In this document: positions 12,673 through 23,352 of the stretch, one piece after another
Layout of the letters: each line of letters starts with the position of its first letter
Numbering within the stretch: the stretch's first letter is position 1
Source of the DNA: Hyaloscypha bicolor E
Lineage: Eukaryota > Ascomycota > Leotiomycetes > Helotiales > Hyaloscyphaceae
NCBI RefSeq assembly: GCF_002865645.1
Contig: NW_020194562.1
Location: forward strand, 682,001 to 746,000
DNA: 64,000 bases
Direction of reading: 5' to 3'
Notes under the pieces: generated by a model
Databases searched by the model: none
What the model was told of the DNA's origin: nothing
The model's input: only the letters and a program-made list of their open reading frames with translations
Program-made: the position numbers and the translations under genes

Positions 12673-13569
12673 ATGTCAGCTGTCGTCTTCGCATACCATA
12701 ACGTTGGCGTACGTTGCCTCTCAGTTCTCCTGGCACATGGCATCAACATCAAATTGGTCGTCACCCATTCCGACGCCTCAAACGAGAATATCTGGTTCAA
12801 CAGCGTCGCCGACCTCGCAGCCCAACATGACATCCCCGTTGTCGCGCCAGAAAATCCTCACGATGGGAAGACTATGAAGCTCCTGCATGACGTCGCGCCC
12901 GATTTTCTATTTTCATTTTACTATCGCCTCCTACTCAAATCATCCATCCTCAAAATTCCTAAAAAAGGGTGCTACAATATGCACGGCTCGCTCCTACCTC
13001 TTTACCGTGGTCGGGTACCCGTAAATTGGGCTGTGCTACATGGGGAGACGCAGACTGGAGCAACCCTCCATGCCATGGTACCGAAGGCAGATGCAGGTGC
13101 TATCGTGGATCAGATGGCTGTTCCCATTCTACAAAACGACACCTCCAAAGATGTTTTTGACAAGGTCCTGGTAGCATCAGAACTGGTTCTGCACCGTAGC
13201 GTCCCTTTATTACTTGCAGGAACTGCTAAACATACGGCCATGGATCTTAGTCAAGGATCTTACTTCAGTGGCCGCAGTGCTGAGGATGGTCGTATAAATT
13301 GGGGGCAATCAGCACTACAAATCCACAATCTCGTCCGCGCAGTGACGCACCCTTACCCAGGAGCTTTTGCAGAAACGGTGAAAGGCCGATTGGTATTATG
13401 GCGCACGATGATTTGTGATGAACTGAAGGAGATGCCGGAAGGACCTGCTTTATTTATGAGTAACAGAAAGATGTACTTGAGGGCTGGAGATGGAGGCGTT
13501 CTAAGGGTTTTGGAAGTTGAAGTTGATGGAGAGACAGTCACGGCAATTGAGGATACCATACCTCTCTAA
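12673..13569 (+). CDS. ArnA-type UDP-amino-sugar formyltransferase
   Basis: Single exon, 298 aa, no intron. It matches the N-terminal formyltransferase domain of bacterial ArnA from end to end (MSAVVFAYHNVG at the N-terminus; SFYYRLLL near 81). The catalytic triad is complete and at the same positions as in ArnA: Asn102 and His104 in YNMHGSLLPLYRGR, and Asp140 in KADAGAIV. The ArnA-family reaction transfers formyl from N10-formyltetrahydrofolate to the 4-amino group of a UDP-4-amino-4-deoxy-pentose. The initiator-tRNA formyltransferase family shares the fold, but the N-terminus and the SFYYR segment favour a sugar-nucleotide substrate, and the neighbouring aminotransferase would make that substrate. 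It converges with the acyltransferase gene at a distance of 127 bp. Intronless, with bacterial-type similarity; transfer from bacteria is an inference. Confidence 0.9.
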   Translation: MSAVVFAYHNVGVRCLSVLLAHGINIKLVVTHSDASNENIWFNSVADLAAQHDIPVVAPENPHDGKTMKLLHDVAPDFLFSFYYRLLLKSSILKIPKKGCYNMHGSLLPLYRGRVPVNWAVLHGETQTGATLHAMVPKADAGAIVDQMAVPILQNDTSKDVFDKVLVASELVLHRSVPLLLAGTAKHTAMDLSQGSYFSGRSAEDGRINWGQSALQIHNLVRAVTHPYPGAFAETVKGRLVLWRTMICDELKEMPEGPALFMSNRKMYLRAGDGGVLRVLEVEVDGETVTAIEDTIPL

Positions 13570-13696
13570 TACGATCTGATCATGACTCAAGGTATAGTTC
13601 ATTTTATAACTAAGAAACCCTGGTTTTTCGAAACGAAAGACCAATTGCTTTCCGCTTCAAACAAGGAAAATACAGAAAATTAGCTCAGAATAGAAA

Positions 13697-15598
13697 CTAA
13701 GAATACTCAGAGACCGCCACAGCTGCGGCGACACTGCTGATTGTAGTCACGCTTTCCTCCATAGAAGTCTGTATAGCCTTCAAGCAGCCCTGAAACTTCC
13801 CTGACCCGGTCAAACACACAATAACCTTGTCCGCATGCCCAAGATACACGAGAGCAATCTGATCCAATTGAAATACAAAAGCCTCGCTAGCACGAATCGA
13901 CTCTCCATGACCCGAGCCCGTGAAATATGCCGGCTTCTTCATCAGCGCTGAAAGCATTTTCAACGCAGCAGACTTTTGCTCAGACTGCGGCAAAGCTCGA
14001 ACACTGTTCGCAAGAAAGATCAGACCGAAAGTGAATGCTGCACCCTCCCTGGTCCACTTCTGAAGTTCTTTGTATTTCTTGAGAGCCAGGATGAACGATT
14101 GATGAAGATTCTTGCTCGGTGTACAGCTGCGCAGATTCTGGCAGAATTCGAGGGACTCCTTCGTCATGACGTAGTTTGCATTACATCTCCCGTCCGCGAA
14201 AGTGCGAACAGATGTTGGTTCAACGATACAAATCCCCGAGCTATCTTCCAAGCTTAGAAGTGCGTTCTGATAAGCTATCTGGAGTACGAAATTTAGAAGC
14301 CGTGATGAGCGAAGCAGATCAAGAGTATCGGCGTTCTGAAATACTGTGAAATGGCGTGATTTTGTTGCTGAGTACAGGGGAGGCGGTTGGTAAATTGTCA
14401 TGGAATCTTCTTCGGAAGTGCCAAATTCGAGCTCCTCGAGCTTGACAGGCTTTGCGATCGTTCGCATCGTCTCCGGGGTCCCCTTCAAGCTTTGGTCCAA
14501 CATTATCATCAATTGTCCAAAGGGACCACCATCTGCTGCCGCGTGTTCACCTCGGACAGCGATGGCGCCGCCTGAAAACACTGAGAAGCCTAGGGTTTTG
14601 TCGGCATAAACGTTGTACGGATCTGTCTTAGCAGATTTCAGCTGTGCTCTGTCACTATATGGCTGAAAAGAGTGAAGGGCCACCGAAGTGATTGCCGATT
14701 CGAGGTCATTCAGTGCAATGGCATGGGTAGAAACGATCTTCTTCCTTCTTACTGCCCACTCAGCTCTGGTACGTAAAGTGGACCAGGTCGCAATCGTAGA
14801 CTGTGTTGGCTTTTCCTGAGGAACACTGAGTATACTCTCGATGTGATTTGCCAGCACGGGTGGTGGTACGGGCCAGCCTCTAGAATCGACAATGTGGACC
14901 TTGTACGCTCGGCCTTGGGACCATACCACCGCATGCGTTGAGCTAGGATGTGTCCTGAGTTCATCGATCACCTCTCCAGGAATTCGCGAGGTAGCAAAGA
15001 TTTCAACCAGCTGCTTCGTCTCAAATTTCTGATTGGCGCCATAAGCCTGCACAGTCTTTGGTGAGATGTACATGGCAGCTAAGGTGTAAAGAAGTCGTGC
15101 AGCGGCGTCTACCTGGTTGTCTGTCGGTGAATGAATAAGCCAAGCAAGTGTCCCCTCACACAAAGGCCCTCGTTGCATGAGTAGCCCATCTTTGAACGCA
15201 TTCGTCGCCCACGCAGTTGATGTCCGGGTCGAATTCATATCTACAAACTTCTTGGCTGCTCGCAGGTAGTTTACCTCGGTTTCTCCGTCTAAACAGTCAA
15301 GAGAGGAGACAAAGCTTCCTGGAACCTTTTCTCCATGATTGATTAGATTGGCGTGCTGCTCATTGCCGAAGTTTTCAAGAAGATCTAGAACCACTGCGTT
15401 TTCTTTGGTCGCTTTCACGATATCGCGATAGGCGGGGACGGGGTATTGAAGCAGGAACTTGTCATGCTCTGCAGACCTCTGCGACAAAGTGGCTATCACA
15501 CCTGGCCGTCTCAAGTCGTCGTGTATGATTGGAGGAGGAATTTTCTTGTCTTGGGACAGCTCGAGGTTCTCCAAACGTGAAATGAGCGGGATAGACAT
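13697..15598 (-). CDS. Carnitine/choline acyltransferase-family enzyme
   Basis: Uninterrupted frame, 633 aa from the ATG at 15598 (MSIPLISRLE), close to the usual length of about 600-650 aa. The family moves acyl groups between CoA and carnitine or choline. The catalytic-histidine motif is visible as RGEHAAADGGPFG (His352, Asp356), and VQAYGANQKFET and a late STRTF-like segment (PTSVRTFADGR) also fit the fold. The usual carnitine-site segment containing Tyr-x-Thr/Ser is altered, so the acceptor may not be carnitine. An in-frame ATG lies 65 codons upstream, but a TATA-like box at 15760-15770 between the two makes the shorter start likelier. Its position between the formyltransferase and an exporter suggests acyl tailoring of the cluster product; a role in mitochondrial or peroxisomal acyl-carnitine metabolism is the alternative. 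Confidence 0.85.
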   Translation of the reverse strand: MSIPLISRLENLELSQDKKIPPPIIHDDLRRPGVIATLSQRSAEHDKFLLQYPVPAYRDIVKATKENAVVLDLLENFGNEQHANLINHGEKVPGSFVSSLDCLDGETEVNYLRAAKKFVDMNSTRTSTAWATNAFKDGLLMQRGPLCEGTLAWLIHSPTDNQVDAAARLLYTLAAMYISPKTVQAYGANQKFETKQLVEIFATSRIPGEVIDELRTHPSSTHAVVWSQGRAYKVHIVDSRGWPVPPPVLANHIESILSVPQEKPTQSTIATWSTLRTRAEWAVRRKKIVSTHAIALNDLESAITSVALHSFQPYSDRAQLKSAKTDPYNVYADKTLGFSVFSGGAIAVRGEHAAADGGPFGQLMIMLDQSLKGTPETMRTIAKPVKLEELEFGTSEEDSMTIYQPPPLYSATKSRHFTVFQNADTLDLLRSSRLLNFVLQIAYQNALLSLEDSSGICIVEPTSVRTFADGRCNANYVMTKESLEFCQNLRSCTPSKNLHQSFILALKKYKELQKWTREGAAFTFGLIFLANSVRALPQSEQKSAALKMLSALMKKPAYFTGSGHGESIRASEAFVFQLDQIALVYLGHADKVIVCLTGSGKFQGCLKAIQTSMEESVTTISSVAAAVAVSEYS

Positions 15599-15759
15599 AA
15601 TGATCACGCTAGTTGCTGTGAGTCGTTGAACGGTCCGGGTGTTGAGAGATAAATTATCGTTGGAATAGATTTGCAGTGAAGAGACGGTTCCGCACGGATG
15701 TTTAAATAGACGGGTCACCAAAAAACATATCGTGAAATGTGAATTAAGTGGAGCTTTTG

Positions 15760-15770
15760 GAATATATAAG
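15760..15770 (-). promoter_or_regulatory. TATA-like box of the acyltransferase gene
   Basis: Minus-strand CTTATATATTC, about 160 bp upstream of the chosen ATG at 15598 and downstream of the alternative ATG at 15793. It helps choose the start. Confidence 0.4.
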
Positions 15771-16199
15771 AAGTTATTTGAGGAAGATGGCACATTTCAG
15801 TCTACTCAACTAGGGCGTGTATCTCAAAATCCTACTTCGATACACTCCAACCTGACGCCCCGTACCTCGTGAAATCCCGTCAATCGAGCGCACGTGCAAA
15901 ATAAACTTTAATGAGTTGGCCATTGTATTTCATGCCCTGGCCCATCCTCTGTGCGCCTTACAGGATCCTGAATTGTCGTATTAAAGGTTGGGGCCAAGAG
16001 TAACGAGGCATCGGATTCGCATCCTAAACTTCGTATCCTAACCAGTAACATGTGACCTCCTAATTTTGTTCTTTCGTGGCTTGCTTAGATCCGTCGACGC
16101 CGCAGTCGATGTCACCTCAGCCGGCCAGTCGGCTTAGAGTTTTTTTTATATTTTTTTTTAAAAAAAAACACTTCAATTTAGCCATAACCGAGATCCAGG
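15771..16199. other. Upstream region of the acyltransferase gene
   Basis: Normal-composition intergenic DNA with a poly-T/poly-A run at about 16139-16168. No gene seen. Confidence 0.4.
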
Positions 16200-16899
16200 G
16201 TCAATGCACACCCCAAGCGAATGCACACCCTTTCCCACCAAAACTACCCATTTTTAGACCTTAATAATTAAATAACTAATAAGTATATTATCTTTAAAAT
16301 TTCCGTATTACTAGTTTTATATATATTAAATAAGATCATAATATAAAATTTATGTAATATCATATATTACACAGTTAATATTAAGCGTAAAGTTTATAAA
16401 TTACTAGGATTTTATATTATATAAATAATTTCGCAAATACGATTAATAAATAAGAACTACTTAACTTTATATTAATAATACGGCTTAGAGAAGACCTTTA
16501 TTAGTGAATTTTATTTAAAATCTTAATATTTTTCAAATTTTAATTAATACTTAAATTATAATAATTACTTTTTTAATAAAAACTATTATTCTTTATATAT
16601 TAAAAAAGATTTAAAAAAAGTACTTAGTTTTATAAGAGTTCAAAGTTTAAAGCCTTGGTTTTTATTTAAATAACTATATTATAATAAATACAAATATAAA
16701 ATTCAGTATTTAATATTTTTAAATTTTAAATAGAAGCCAAATTTAAATAATCTTAAAATATCTATATTTAAAATACAAATAAATACTCTATCCTCTTCCC
16801 TTGCTCAATATAAAAAAATTATATTATTTTCTTTAATAGTTATTTAGTAAATAATTATTTAATATTATGTATTCGGCTAAAATTGGGGTGTGCATTGAC
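16200..16899. mobile_element. Small inverted-repeat DNA element, AT-rich inside
   Basis: A perfect 17-bp inverted repeat, GTCAATGCACACCCCAA at 16200-16216 and its complement at 16883-16899, bounds 700 bp of strongly AT-rich DNA. A near-copy of the end (GAATGCACACCC) follows directly inside the left end. There is no coding capacity. The outer flanks also show weak inverted similarity (GATCC on both sides), so the true ends may lie a few bases further out. No clear target duplication was found. It is best read as a non-autonomous, RIP-mutated element of the Tc1/mariner-pogo kind or similar; the superfamily is not established. Confidence 0.6.
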
Positions 16900-17518
16900 T
16901 AGGGATCCGTCGGAGCAACCTCCCTGTCTCCCCAAACAAAATTTGAGTCCGTGCCGTAAGGAGTGCCGCCAAAGTAAGAAGGTGTGGTAGGGAGCCCTGG
17001 CAAGAAGGCTCTGTGAAGCTGTCTTCCTGCGAGGAAGCGGCGGAGTTAATCTCAGGATGCGGCGCAGTCCATATTGTTCAACCCGCTTTGTCTCTGCAAA
17101 GTTCCTTTGCAACCCGATGGTAAAGGGGGCGGACGCATCGGATTGAACTCCTGTAGGACGATCATGTGTCGCTGTGCTGTTGCCATAGAGGCTTTTACAC
17201 CTAAAAGTTTAGTAGACAGGGTGTGCACGTGCTTTCACTATAGCAACACCCGTATCCGACAGAAAGCTGCACGTACACGAGTTCGCTCCGATGTGTCCAC
17301 CCCCTTTACCGGGTACGCCGTGAGGCAAAATTTCCTATGTTCCTACGGCATATTCATGCAGTTCTCTTCGTGTATAGAGCTAGTGCAATTGAGCTCCAAA
17401 TAGAAACCCTATTCCTTTTGTTATATCGCCATTAAATTATGACTACTCATTTTTAATTTTATGGCATCCATTTTGAAACCTTCAAACTTGCTACTTTTCT
17501 ACCAAACGCCAAGAAAAC
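16900..17518. other. Upstream region of the ABC transporter gene
   Basis: About 600 bp of normal composition. Short open frames on both strands have no domain and no fungal-type splice structure. It should contain the promoter of the transporter. Confidence 0.4.
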
Positions 17519-20500
17519 ATGTCACCTTCATCACCATCTTCATCTCCCACCACAACATCTGGAATCCTGTCATCAAGGGAAGCAGCAAGTTTGCAAGACC
17601 ATAATGTCATTTGTGACATCCCAGATGAGGACGAGCGAGTCATATTTGAACGAAAAACAGCTGTCCGAAGCAGCAAGACGAACTGGCTGAAACTTTATCG
17701 ATACGCCACGGTTTGGGATATGGTATTCGTTTGTGTTGCATCATTTTGCGCAATTGCTGGCGGCAGTATGATTCCCCTCACAACAGTAAGCTTGATTTAA
17801 ATCATTTCCGTAGAGTCAGCTAAAACGGTATTCAGGTCATCTTTGGGGAGCTCGCTGGCAATCTTCAGCTGGTGGCGTCCGACGCCATCGGCCGTCCCAA
17901 GTTCTTTCAACTGCTGAACAGCACTGTTTTATACTCGATATACCTTTCAATAGGAATTTTCATTTTGATATATGCCGCCACTGTCGGATTTATATACACT
18001 GGAGATCATATAGCATCCAAAATTCGACAAGAATACCTCAGAGCCATTCTTCGCCAAAACATTGGATATTTCGATCGGGTTGGTGCTGGGGAGCTTACTG
18101 CCAGCATCACGAGTGATATCAACATCATTCAAGATGGCGTATCCCAGAAGGTGGCTTTGACTATGACGAGTGTTGCAACTTTCGTCATTGCTTTCATCAT
18201 TGGATTTACGAGATCTTGGAAGTTGACATTGATATGCTCATGCACCGTGTGGTCGATCGTCGCTGTCATGGGATATGGCTCAAGACTTTCTATTGGCTAC
18301 AAGAAGAAGTCTTTGGATGCATCTGCTGAGGGTGGAAGCTTCGCAGAGGAAGTTCTCAGCTCCGTTCGTAATGCCACGGCTTTTGGAACACAGGATAAAC
18401 TAGCCAGGCAACACTGCTCTTATCTAGCGATCGCAGAGCATTGGGGTTTCAGATTCAGAGCAACATTAGGCACTATGATTGGAATCTTGTACTCTTTCCT
18501 TTACCTAAACTATGGGCTGGCGTTCTGGGCGGGGTCTAAGTTTGTTGTTAATGGAAGTGCTACTTTGTCAGACATCATAACGATAATTTTTGCGATAATC
18601 ATGGGATCTGCGAGCCTCAGTCAAATAGGTCCAAATTTCCAAGCGCTAGCGGCCGGTATTGCAGCTTCTTCTAAAGTGTACGCCACTATCGACCGAATTT
18701 CGCCATTGAACCCTACTACAGAGGTTGGGACTCGACTTGCAAACGTCGAGGGAAAGGTGGAATTTCGAGATATCAAGCATATATACCCCTCCAGACCGGA
18801 TACCGTGGTTCTACCGGGACTCAACCTAGAGTTCCCAGCTGGGAAGATGACGGCGCTAGTTGGAGCTTCCGGCTGTGGCAAGAGCTCGATCGTGGGCTTG
18901 CTGGAGAGGTTTTATGAACCAGTGGCTGGAGCTATTCTACTGGACGGCCATGATATCACGGGGCTGAATCTACGTTGGCTCCGCCAACAGATGGCCTTAG
19001 TACAGCAGGAACCTGTTCTCTTCAGCCAAAGCATTGCGGAGAACATTCGAAATGGATTGATCGGGTCAACTTTTGAGCATGAGCCAGAACAGCAACAACA
19101 GGACCGCATCATTCGTGCCGCAAAACTCGCCAATGCACATGGCTTCATTTCGGCATTGCCTGAAGGCTATAATACATACATTGGAGAACGAGGCTTCCTT
19201 CTTTCCTCTGGCCAGAAACAACGAATTTCGATTGCTCGTGCAGTCATCGCAGATCCGAAGATATTACTTCTGGATGAGGCTACTTCAGCGCTTGATAATA
19301 AGTCTGAGGCCATTGTTCAAAAGGCGCTTGATGAATCAACGAAAGGCAGAACGACCATCGTCATTGCTCACAGGTTATCTACTGTCAAGAAAGCAGACAG
19401 AATCGTTGTCTTAGAAAATGGTTGTATTGTTGAGCAAGGCACGCATAAGACACTTCTACATCATAGAGGGGTATATTTCAATTTCGTTTCTGCTCAACGC
19501 TTCGTCGATCATCCAGGAGAGGAAAGAGATGAAGATGTTCTTTCAACTGCGAGTTCAACATTGCCAAAGAAAGAGTTCAGGTCCCATGACTATGAATTCG
19601 CGTTTGAAGATTTCGATCTTCCTGAGCTTGGCACAGGTGTGATCAGCGTCAGTACACGAGACTCGAGGGCAGTGGTGAATGATAAGAATCACCGTGTTAA
19701 GCAAGCCTCGAAAATGCCACGGCGCCGCCACAAACATCAGGAAGACGGGAACGTACGTTATTCCTTATGGAGCATACTCAAATTCATCCTTTCTTTCAAT
19801 ATCGGCGATGCGCTATTCATGTCTTTAGGACTCATTTGCTCAATTGTCGTCGGAGCAGGTCAACCAGTACAAGGAGTACTTCTTGGGAAGGCTGTAGTCT
19901 CGATTTCCCTCCCACTCTCGAATAGCAGTCGACTAAGATCCGAGATTGACTTTTGGGCACTTATGTATCTTATGCTTGGATTGGTGGAACTTATTGCGAT
20001 AGTGGCCCAGGGAGTCGCTTTTGCGTATTGCTCCGAAAGGCTTATCTTCCGCGCCAAGGATCGAGCTTTTAGAACCTTCTTGAGGCAGGATATCGCTTTT
20101 ATGGACGAGAAGAAAAATGGAGCAGGATCGTTGACTTCTTTCCTATCCACCGAGATCAACCACTTGACGGGCATCTCAGGTATGACCCTTGGAGCATTGC
20201 TTTCGTCCGGAACCACGCTTTTCGCCGCAGTTTGCATCGCTCTGGCAATTGGATGGAAACTTGCTCTTGTAACCATGAGCACCATTCCAGTCGTCCTTGG
20301 TTGCGGTGTCCTTCGCAGCTGGTCGTTGCGCCGCTTCGACGAAAATTCCAAGGCAGCATATCAGGAGTCAGCCAATTATGCTTGTGAGAACATTAACGCA
20401 ATGCGAACAGTTGCAAGTTTTACCATGGAGTCAAAAATCGATCAAGACTATCACAGACAGATCGCCAAGCAAGGTAGAACGTCTTTGAAGTCGAACCTGA

Positions 20501-21597
20501 AGACTTCCAGCCTCTACGCGGCGTCGCAGTCACTCATTGTGCTTTGCAGTGCCCTTGCATTTTGGTATGGTGGGACTCTCGTCGGAAGTGGAGAATATGG
20601 CCTTTTGCAGTTTACAATCTGCTTTTATGAGATAATTTACGGGGTTCAGACAGCTGGAGCGGTCTTCAGCTATGCCCCTGATATCGGTAAAGCCTTGAAT
20701 GCCGGATCAGCACTCAAGAATCTTGAGGACAAACGGCCGGAAATTGATACATGGAGTACTGAGGGCAAGAGCGTTGAGACTGTGAAGGGCGACATTGAGT
20801 TTCGAGATGTTCACTTCAATTATCCAGGGCGACCAAATGTGCCTGTTCTCCAAGGGTTGAATTTTACTGTAAAAAGTGGCCAGTATGTAGCCATTGTCGG
20901 CGCGTCTGGATGCGGGAAGTCGACTATAATCGCCATGTTAGAGCGCTTTTACAATCCAGTTTCTGGGGGTGTACTCGTTGATGGCAAGGATATCTCTCGT
21001 CTCAACGTCAACGATTATAGGTCTCATCTAGCTCTCGTATCCCAGGAACCTGTTTTATATGGCGGCACAATCAAGGAAAATATTCTGCTAGGTATTGATA
21101 GTGCTGATGTCAGTGAAGAACGACTACTGCTTGCCTGCCAGCAAGCCAATACTTATGACTTCATTATGTCGCTCCCGTAGGTTCTTCACACTGCCCAAGA
21201 AATGTTCAAAATGCTTACAGATAATCTTAGTGACGGCTTCAATACCGAGTGTGGCTCCAAAGCCATTCTTCTTTCTGGCGGACAAAAGCAAAGATTGGCA
21301 ATAGCCCGCGCACTTCTGCGCAACCCACGGATCCTCTTGCTAGATGAAGCGACATCTGCATTAGACTCCGAGTCTGAGAAGATTGTTCAACAAGCGCTAG
21401 ATACAGCTGCGAAGGGGCGTACTACCATTGCGGTGGCCCACAATCTACGTACTGTCCAGAAGGCAGATATGATCTACGTACTGGAGAATGGAGCTGTTGT
21501 AGAGAGCGGGAGGCATGATGAGTTGATGGCTTTAAATGGAGTATATACAGAGTTAGTATCATTGCAAAATTTAGCTCAACCAGCTCGTTCGAATTGA
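17519..21597 (+). CDS. Full-size ABCB-type multidrug/metabolite exporter
   Basis: Three exons: 17519-17785, 17836-21176, 21231-21597 (introns of 50 and 54 bp), 1324 aa, the usual size of a fungal TMD-NBD-TMD-NBD transporter. The N-terminus is Ser/Thr-rich and cytosolic. NBD1: Walker [10 protein letters not shown] near residue 431, Walker [17 protein letters not shown]2: Walker [10 protein letters not shown] near 1111, signature LSGGQKQR near 1217, Walker [13 protein letters not shown]. The NBD1 signature reads LSSGQKQR, one step from the LSGGQ consensus, so the two ATP sites may be unequal. Intron 2 removes an apparent stop (SLP followed by TAG) and restores [11 protein letters not shown]. 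It pumps hydrophobic or amphipathic compounds across the plasma membrane at the cost of ATP. Standing at the end of the cluster it is a candidate exporter or self-protection pump for the product. Confidence 0.93.
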
Positions 21598-22061
21598 GCT
21601 TTGAATTTCAATAAATAAAGAAGTCATATTGGCATCTTTTCAATAATTAAAGCTTGGCTTCGTGGACCCGAAAACGGCAGGCCTTGACTGCTAATACAGA
21701 CTTTATCATAAAATTCTAGCCACAGCATGCGTATGAATACTGTTTATACAACTGTCCAAGCTGGCCAATTGCTCGCACGACTCATATGATCACGAATCAA
21801 TGCATCTCCCTCTGCGGCCCCCCCGCCCCCGGCATCGCCTCCATCGTCTCCACCGCCATCGACAGCCCCAGGTCAGATCCCAAAGATTAGACTCGACCCT
21901 AAGTCGAGTCGCAATCCCGGATATCAAAGGGAAAACGCGGGCGTGGTACGCAGACGTCTGAATGAGACTCTCAAGGAGAGGTATCGGTCTATGTCATCTT
22001 GCTTGCCGTCACTCAGTCGAATCATCCACGATTGGCCCGTCTAGGCACTTTGTAGATCGGG
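21598..22061. other. Intergenic region downstream of the transporter
   Basis: Normal-composition DNA with the transporter 3' end and a C/G-rich stretch around 21810-21850. No gene seen. Confidence 0.4.
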
Positions 22062-22066
22062 ATCTT

Positions 22067-22416
22067 TGTTGAATTGGTGGTATGCTACCTTAGCTAGCCT
22101 ACCAGTCCTTCCAGCACCAGTTTCAACCACTAATTTAGTACTCTCCACTCTCATTTGTAATGTGTCACTTGAAGAGCTTGCCAAGCTCACTAATATATCG
22201 TCATTTTGATTATTTGCTTTATTGGCTAATTTATAATGTACCGGAGAAAGCGGGCTTGGCGTCATTCAAATCGCTAATAAGTAATGGGAATAAAGGCCCT
22301 TACTTTGGACACTTCTCCTCTATTTTCAGACTTCACTCTGCTGTATCTAGTCATTCTACGTACCGCCAACTCTCAATATATCGCTTTTGTACCAATATAT
22401 CGATCCCATTTCAATA
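22067..22416 (+). mobile_element. Solo LTR of a Ty1/copia element
   Basis: A 350-bp sequence starting TGTTGAATTGG and ending TTTCAATA, clearly similar to the reverse complement of the copia LTR at 24337-24685. It is flanked by the 5-bp direct repeat ATCTT (22062-22066 and 22417-22421), which fixes the ends. It is not RIP-mutated. Left by recombination between the two LTRs of a vanished element. A short open frame across it on the minus strand is not a gene. Confidence 0.85.
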
Positions 22417-22487
22417 ATCTTTATCCTGCGTAGGAGAACTCTGCTTCTAGTTCTACATCCTCTCGCCCAGCTATCTACGTATAAATT

Positions 22488-22930
22488 AGCATATATTACA
22501 TGTCTTAATTGATGATCTTACAAGTTCTGCAGGCCGATCCCTGAGCCTTCTCTTGTCATTTTGCAGCCCTTGACGTCTCCAATGCGCCTGTAATCACGTC
22601 CATCCCCATGCCATTGTGGTAAGATGGGGATGACAGTGCTTTGACCGATTTTGAATGCTGGTGGCTAACATGACTCACTTGAGCTGGTATTGAGCGTGCC
22701 TGCGGTGTTGTGGCGTCATTACTGTCTGGTCCAAAGCGAGGAGGATAAGGAGACGGAAGTCTGTATTGCCTTCGCGTGACTGCAGGGGCTGGTGGCTGGT
22801 GATCAAAGGCCACTCTAATATTTTCAAGGTTAAAAGCCGATAAGGAGTTTGCCAGAAGAGCAGAGGCTGTTGTGTTTACAGCATTCCACCCAGCATAAAA
22901 GTGGCGAGCATGAAGGCTCGGAGGCTCCTA
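22488..22930 (-). pseudogene. Possible coding remnant with one intron, unrecognised
   Basis: The minus strand reads a continuous frame from about 22905 to 22679 (…HFYAGWNAVNTTASALLANS… and …VAFDHQPPAPAV…). A fungal-type intron follows at 22678-22588 (GTGAGT…TTACAG, 91 bp), then QAHWRRQGLQNDKRRLRDRP and a stop near 22488. A stop codon lies just upstream of the frame and no start is seen, so this would be a 3' fragment. The splice signals are good but no family is recognised; it may also be chance. Confidence 0.25.
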
Positions 22931-23340
22931 ATGCCTGCTGAGTTGGAGGTGATAAATAAGTGAGATAGGGCTAGTCCAGAGAAATTCGAGATTAGGAGAG
23001 GCTTATGTGGATTCTGTTCAAGGAAGATCTGACGTATCAGTCAAGCCGCTTGAGAGATAGGCTTATTTATGCTTGTGATATCGGATTGTCGTGGTTTGTT
23101 GCTGTCGACTACATCAATTCCTTCACTTTGGGAAGCTTTACTGGCGTCATCCGATCTCGATTTCCTTAACTGCTGATAGGGTTGGTCATGGCGGTTATTG
23201 GGCGACCCGGTCCATGGCTTCCTAGCACCTATGTCCTATATCGAGGGCAGGCGGGGTAATTAAAGGATTGCGTGAGGCCCGTTAGGCAGATCAGCATTTT
23301 GAGTATGCGATCGAAATAACCTTGAATCAGAGGATCCAGA
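22931..23340. other. Intergenic DNA
   Basis: Normal composition, no gene or repeat recognised. Confidence 0.3.
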
Positions 23341-23352
23341 TATGGACCTTCC

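Noticed and set aside
15599..15793. 65-residue N-terminal extension of the acyltransferase, possibly a mitochondrial targeting sequence
   Set aside because: A TATA-like box lies within it and the family alignment starts near the internal ATG. The short start is preferred, although the extension is not excluded.
16855..17112. Minus-strand 85-codon frame upstream of the transporter
   Set aside because: It runs through the right end of the inverted-repeat element and has no recognisable domain.
21177..21230. Premature stop splitting the ABC transporter into two genes
   Set aside because: A 54-bp intron (GTAGGT…CTTAG) removes it and restores the frame in the second ATP-binding domain.
22041..22265. 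Minus-strand open frame of 74 codons
   Set aside because: It lies across the solo copia LTR.
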